A stretch of DNA of 37,287 nt from Actinomycetota bacterium (GTDB lineage: Bacteria; Actinomycetota; Acidimicrobiia; IMCC26256; JAENVU01). The position numbers and the translations under genes were made by a program. How positions within the stretch are numbered: the first letter of the stretch is position 1; each line of letters begins with the position of its first letter. Positions 33,371 to 37,287 of this stretch are shown piece by piece. The notes below the pieces were generated by a model. It was given only the letters and a program-made list of their open reading frames with translations. It made no database searches and was not told where the DNA came from. The stretch lies in contig VGBT01000024.1 of the NCBI GenBank assembly GCA_016870395.1, forward strand, positions 1 through 37,287, in the 5' to 3' direction.

Positions 33371-35584
33371 GTGCGTCGAAGGTCGGGGGTGCTCGTCGCC
33401 ACCCTCGCGCTGGTGGGTGCCGCTCCTGTCGCCGTCTCCTCGGCCGCCGCGGCCGACGGTCAGGGCTCCTGGCAGGTGACCACCCAGCCGTCACCGGTTC
33501 GGGCCGCCCATGCCGCGCTGCTCAACAACGGCAAGGTCCTGCTCGTGGCGGGGTCGGGCAACAGTCGCGGAAGTTTCGACGCGGGCTCGTTCCGCACGAG
33601 CATCTGGGATCCCGCGACCGACACGTTCCAGACGGTCGGCACACCGTGGGACGCGTTCTGCTCCGGCCACGCGTTCCTGCCTGACGGCCGGCTTCTCGTG
33701 GCGGGAGGCAGCTCCGCGTATCCCGGACCCGCGACCAACAACTCCAACGCAGGTGTGAAGGACGCGTACCTGTTCGACCCGGCGACGAGCTCCTATCAGC
33801 GCGCCGCGGACCAGTCGCACGCTCGGTGGTACCCGACGCTCACCGAGCTCGGTGACGGCCGCATTTTCACCGTTGGCGGTCTCGACGAGGTCGGCTTGCT
33901 TACAAAGCACTGGCAGATCTTCGATGGCGACACCGGGAGGTGGACCGCGCCCACGCTGCCGCCCGACCAGTTCGCGATGATGCCGATGTACCCCGCGCTG
34001 CACCTCATGCGCGACGGGCGGCTCTTCTACTCGGGGGTCAACACGTTCGGCGGGAGCACCGCCGTCGCGCCGGCAGGGATTTGGGACGTCACCACCAACC
34101 GCTACCAGGTCGTTCCCGGCCTCACCGACGACGGGTTGCGCGACCAGGGCATGAGCGTGCTGCTGCCGCCGGCCCAGGACCAGAAGGTGATGGTCGTCGG
34201 GGGCGGGCACCAGGACTATCCGGCTCCCGCGGTGGCGTCGACGGCGATCGTCGACCTCACGCAGCCGAACCCGCAGTTCACCCCCGGCCCACCGATCGAC
34301 GCCGGGAAGATGTACGTGAGCGCCACGATCCTGCCCGACAAGACGGTGCTGCAGACCGGCGGTGCGTCCACCACGATCCACAACGGGACCAACCCGGTCT
34401 TCAGCACCCAGATCTACAACCCGAAGACCTCGACGTGGCGCAAGGTCGGCTCGCACAGCGTGCCCCGCGTCTACCACTCCTCCGCGCTGCTGCTCCCCGA
34501 TGGCCGGGTCGCGACTTTCGGTGGCAACCCGGTCGACAGCTTCGAGATGCGCATCGAGGTCTACACGCCGCCCTACCTCCAGACGGGCACCGCGCGGCCG
34601 ACGATCGCGAGCGCTTCGACGGAGATCCACTACGGCGCGACGTACTCGGTGGCCAGCACGCAGGCCGCGCCGATCGCCTCCGCGGTGCTCGTGCTGCCGG
34701 CCGCGGTCACCCACTCGAGCGACCCGAACCAGCGCCTGGTGGACCTCCCGTTCACCGCCACCGCCGGTGGGGTGTCGGTCTCGGTCCCGAACGAGCCGAA
34801 CCTGGCCCCGCCGGGCTGGTACATGATGTACCTCGTCGACGCGAACGGGGTTCCGTCCGTCGCGCACTGGGTGCACCTCACCGAAGGCTCGTACCCGTCC
34901 GGCGGCTACACCCTCGAGGGCTGGGGTGGGATGCACCCCTTCGCCACCGACGGCGTGGCCGCTCCGGCCGTCACCCAGGGTCCGTACTGGTACGGCTGGG
35001 ACATCGCGAGGGGCGCCGCGCTCCAGGCCGATCATCGCGGCGGCTACATCGCCGACGGCTGGGGTGGGGTGCACCCCTTCGCGACCGGTGGCGTGTCGCT
35101 GCCGTCTCGGGTGAAGGGCAATGCCTACTGGCCCGGCTGGGACATCGTTCGGGGGGTGGCGATGCTGCCGAACGGGACGGGCGGCTACGTCCTCGACGGC
35201 TGGGGCGGGCTGCATCCGTTCCGGGTGGGCGACGGCGCGGCACCTCCGGCGGTGCACGGCGCGCCGTACTGGAGCGGTTGGGACGTGGCCCGCGGCATCG
35301 CGATCCTGCCCGACGGCACGGGCGGATACGTGGTCGACGCTCTCGGCGCCGTACACCCCTTCAGCCTGGGCCACGGGCCGATGCCGCCGCCGGTGCCGCC
35401 GCCCTACCGGCCGTGGGCTGCCCCGGTGAGGGGGATCGCGGTGCAACAGAACGGCAGTGGCGGGATGGTTCTCGACGGGTGGGGCGGCAGGCATTCCTTT
35501 CCGATCGGGACCGGCGCACCCGTGTCCCCGTCCGGTGGGGCGAGCTGGGTGGGCTGGAGCATCGCTCGCGGTGTCACCCTCTAA
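33371..35584 (+). CDS. Secreted copper-radical oxidase (galactose/glyoxal oxidase family) with C-terminal repeats
   Basis: A 737-residue exported protein. Start GTG 33371 has GGGAGG seven bases before and gives a proper signal peptide (RRRSGVLVATLALVGAAPVAVSSAAAA); the longer frame from 33236 is rejected. A seven-bladed kelch-like domain (about 35-395) and an early-set domain (about 405-503) match galactose oxidase and glyoxal oxidase. All copper and radical positions seem present: C97 (FCSGHAF) and Y154 (RWYPTL) for the thioether pair, Y368 and H369 (RVYHSSALLLPDGR) and H448 (VTHSSDPNQR). Residues 511-737 hold five repeats, each starting like GGYVLDGWGGLHPF, at 511, 557, 604, 651 and 697. 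It probably oxidises an alcohol or aldehyde and yields hydrogen peroxide; the substrate is unknown. Confidence 0.88.
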   Translation: MRRRSGVLVATLALVGAAPVAVSSAAAADGQGSWQVTTQPSPVRAAHAALLNNGKVLLVAGSGNSRGSFDAGSFRTSIWDPATDTFQTVGTPWDAFCSGHAFLPDGRLLVAGGSSAYPGPATNNSNAGVKDAYLFDPATSSYQRAADQSHARWYPTLTELGDGRIFTVGGLDEVGLLTKHWQIFDGDTGRWTAPTLPPDQFAMMPMYPALHLMRDGRLFYSGVNTFGGSTAVAPAGIWDVTTNRYQVVPGLTDDGLRDQGMSVLLPPAQDQKVMVVGGGHQDYPAPAVASTAIVDLTQPNPQFTPGPPIDAGKMYVSATILPDKTVLQTGGASTTIHNGTNPVFSTQIYNPKTSTWRKVGSHSVPRVYHSSALLLPDGRVATFGGNPVDSFEMRIEVYTPPYLQTGTARPTIASASTEIHYGATYSVASTQAAPIASAVLVLPAAVTHSSDPNQRLVDLPFTATAGGVSVSVPNEPNLAPPGWYMMYLVDANGVPSVAHWVHLTEGSYPSGGYTLEGWGGMHPFATDGVAAPAVTQGPYWYGWDIARGAALQADHRGGYIADGWGGVHPFATGGVSLPSRVKGNAYWPGWDIVRGVAMLPNGTGGYVLDGWGGLHPFRVGDGAAPPAVHGAPYWSGWDVARGIAILPDGTGGYVVDALGAVHPFSLGHGPMPPPVPPPYRPWAAPVRGIAVQQNGSGGMVLDGWGGRHSFPIGTGAPVSPSGGASWVGWSIARGVTL

Positions 35585-35692
35585 GCTCGCTGAAGCGATG
35601 AGTCAGTCGCGGCTAGCCTGAGAGGGCGCGTCACCTGGGGCGTGGTGACCGCGGCGCCGATCGGCGTAGAGCGGACGAGTGGGGGAAGCCCG

Positions 35693-37258
35693 ATGGTCAC
35701 CGCGGTCGAGGACGTCGGGCGCGCCGTTCCCGCGCGCCGGTTGGTTGCGATCGCGGTTGCCGGCGCGCTGGCCGGGGCCGGCCTCCTGCACCTGGCGTTC
35801 GCGCCGGAGCACCTGGCGGAGCAGACCAGCCACGGCGTGTTCTTCCTCACGGTCGCCTGGGTGCAGCTGGCTGCCGCGGCGCTGATCGCGTTCGGACGCG
35901 CCCCGCGCTGGTCCCTGTTCGGGATCGCGGCGCTGAACGTCGCGGTGATCGTCGTGTGGGTCGTGTCGCGCACGGCGGGCATCGACGGCACGGTCGAGCA
36001 GGTCGGCTTCGCCGACGCGCTGGCGAGCGCGTTCGAGGTGATCGCGGTCGGCGGGTCCTTGTTGCTCGCGCTCGGCTGGGTCGGCCCGATGGTGAGCGAG
36101 TACGCGATGGGCGCCACGGTGGGGATGTCGCTCGCCGCGGTGATCGCGCTCGTCAGCGCGTCGCTCGTCCCGGCGCTCGGCGGTGGCCACAACCACGCGC
36201 ACGACGAGGCCGGTGGCCACGTCCACGGGGCGGATGCCGCGCACGAGCACTCCGACGCGGCCTCCGACGACGGCCACGCGCATGACGACAGCGCCAGCTC
36301 GACCACAGACGACGGGCACGGCTCCCATGACGACACCGAGGTGGCCGGCGCGACGGCGACCAACGAAAGCCACGGCCATTCGACGACCACCACCACGACG
36401 GCGGCGCACAACGACGACCACACGACGACGACCACCGCGCCCGGTCACGGCCACACCGACCCGGTCACCGGCGACGACTGGGCGACCACGCGCCGCAACG
36501 CGCTGTTCGGCGGCGTGTCACCGCAGCGGCTCGCCGCGGTGCAGGCCGACTCGCGCCAGTTCCTCGAGTCGAACCTCCGCGGCCGCTCCGCGCTGCTGAA
36601 GGGCCTCCCTGAGGCCGACCGCGAGGCCCGCGTCGACGTGTTCGCGCAGTGGCAGAGCGACAACGCGCTGAACGCGGAGCACGGTGACCACTCCGTCGGG
36701 AACCACACCGACGGGCCGGCCGCATGGATCCCGATGGGCCCGGCCGAGACGATCGCGCTCCAGGCCGAGCTGAAGGCCGCGGCCACCAACATCGCGAAGT
36801 ACCCGACCGCGGCCGACGCGATGAAGGGCGGCTACTTCCAGGTGACCCCGTGGGTGGCCGGGATCGGCGCTCACTACCTCAACGCGAGCTACATCGGGAA
36901 GTTCGAGCCCGAGCACCCGTCGATCCTGCTGTACAACGGCAACAAGCCGACGTCGGTGATCGTCGGCGTCTCGCATGCGGTGCTGAGCGCCACCGAGCCC
37001 GACGGCTTCTCCGGACCGAACGACAGCTGGCACCGGCACCCGTCGCTCTGCCTCCTCGGGGCGTTCGTCGTCGGCACCGACGCGACGCCCAAGGACATGT
37101 GCGACATGGTGGGCGCGACGAAGGGCAGCGGCTTCGGCACGGGTTCGAACTTCTACATGATGCACCTGTGGCAGGTCCCGGGCTGGGAGTCGTCGTGGGG
37201 CCTGTTCAGCAGCGAGAGCCCGGCGCTGAACTTCGCCACCACCGACGTCGGCACGTAG
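35693..37258 (+). CDS. Membrane protein with His-rich linker and unknown C-terminal domain
   Basis: A 521-residue protein I do not recognise as a whole. Four or five hydrophobic segments (about 18-36, 48-68, 75-93, 112-132, 138-160) are followed by a His/Asp/Thr-rich stretch (166-254) holding 17 histidines, many as HxH, that could bind metal. The C-terminal domain (about 262-521) contains GAHYLNASYIGKFEPEHP, LLYNGNKPTSVIVGVSHAVL, DSWHRHPSLCLLGAFVV and FYMMHLWQVPGWESSW, with well-spaced His and Cys. I would place it outside the cell, next to the linker. Start ATG 35693 has GGGGGA upstream; an ORF start at 35642 is less likely. It follows the copper-radical oxidase gene by 108 bases, so copper handling is a reasonable but untested idea. 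Confidence 0.8.
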   Translation: MVTAVEDVGRAVPARRLVAIAVAGALAGAGLLHLAFAPEHLAEQTSHGVFFLTVAWVQLAAAALIAFGRAPRWSLFGIAALNVAVIVVWVVSRTAGIDGTVEQVGFADALASAFEVIAVGGSLLLALGWVGPMVSEYAMGATVGMSLAAVIALVSASLVPALGGGHNHAHDEAGGHVHGADAAHEHSDAASDDGHAHDDSASSTTDDGHGSHDDTEVAGATATNESHGHSTTTTTTAAHNDDHTTTTTAPGHGHTDPVTGDDWATTRRNALFGGVSPQRLAAVQADSRQFLESNLRGRSALLKGLPEADREARVDVFAQWQSDNALNAEHGDHSVGNHTDGPAAWIPMGPAETIALQAELKAAATNIAKYPTAADAMKGGYFQVTPWVAGIGAHYLNASYIGKFEPEHPSILLYNGNKPTSVIVGVSHAVLSATEPDGFSGPNDSWHRHPSLCLLGAFVVGTDATPKDMCDMVGATKGSGFGTGSNFYMMHLWQVPGWESSWGLFSSESPALNFATTDVGT

Positions 37259-37287
37259 TCCCGTCCCGCTCTCGACGGGTCGCGGAT

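Noticed and set aside
36183-36450. Simple-sequence repeat in the His-rich gene as a separate DNA repeat
   Set aside because: The ACC/CAC-rich stretch is coding and reflects the Thr/His/Asp linker, not a distinct element.

Overview
The window is GC-rich (roughly 70%) chromosomal DNA of an actinobacterium. Supporting signs are frequent GTG starts, the order SRP RNA-dnaX-ybaB-recR, a small acyl-CoA carboxylase epsilon subunit directly behind the beta subunit, and DUF2752/DUF5684-type small membrane proteins. Together with crotonyl-CoA carboxylase/reductase and an ethylmalonyl-CoA mutase-type enzyme this fits Acidimicrobiia or a related lineage; the lineage is my inference.

Layout. 1-1665: an accessory edge with an IS6-family transposase remnant and a lower-GC phosphotransferase gene, ending at a tRNA-Ser gene (1705-1789). 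2022-5088: SRP RNA, then dnaX, ybaB/ebfC and recR on the plus strand. 5307-7767: metY-metX on the minus strand (sulfhydrylation route to methionine). 7914-9688: three small membrane proteins. 9926-12643: a divergent thiolase and crotonyl-CoA carboxylase/reductase. 12746-15325: two tandem paralogous beta-propeller lipoproteins. 15407-20904: a plus-strand run of methylmalonyl-CoA epimerase, alpha/beta hydrolase, acyl-CoA carboxylase beta and epsilon subunits, metallophosphoesterase and class III CoA-transferase. 21164-22960: AMP-forming acyl-CoA synthetase. 23063-26740: a minus-strand set of 3-hydroxybutyryl-CoA dehydrogenase, ethylmalonyl-CoA mutase-like B12 enzyme and a degenerate GGDEF protein. 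26864-28342: an S51-like peptidase and a membrane-anchored cyclophilin. 28392-30668: a secreted CocE/S15-type hydrolase. 30877-33214: lysC and asd. 33371-37258: a secreted copper-radical (galactose/glyoxal) oxidase with C-terminal repeats and a His-rich membrane protein.

How it works together. The dominant theme is acyl-CoA chemistry. Thiolase, 3-hydroxybutyryl-CoA dehydrogenase, Ccr, epimerase and the ethylmalonyl-CoA mutase homologue cover several steps of the ethylmalonyl-CoA pathway, and the acyl-CoA carboxylase links to propionyl/methylmalonyl-CoA. No methylsuccinyl-CoA dehydrogenase, mesaconyl-CoA hydratase, crotonase or malyl-CoA lyase is visible, so the pathway is only partly encoded here. 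lysC-asd feed homoserine, the substrate of MetX/MetY. The most unusual items are a B12-mutase operon ending in a catalytically dead GGDEF protein, nested hairpins in several convergent gene junctions, a lipoprotein gene apparently starting at ATA, a tiny ORF fitted exactly between lysC and asd, and a complete copper-radical oxidase carrying five 46-residue repeats beside a His-rich membrane protein. No stretch over 300 bases lacks a gene.
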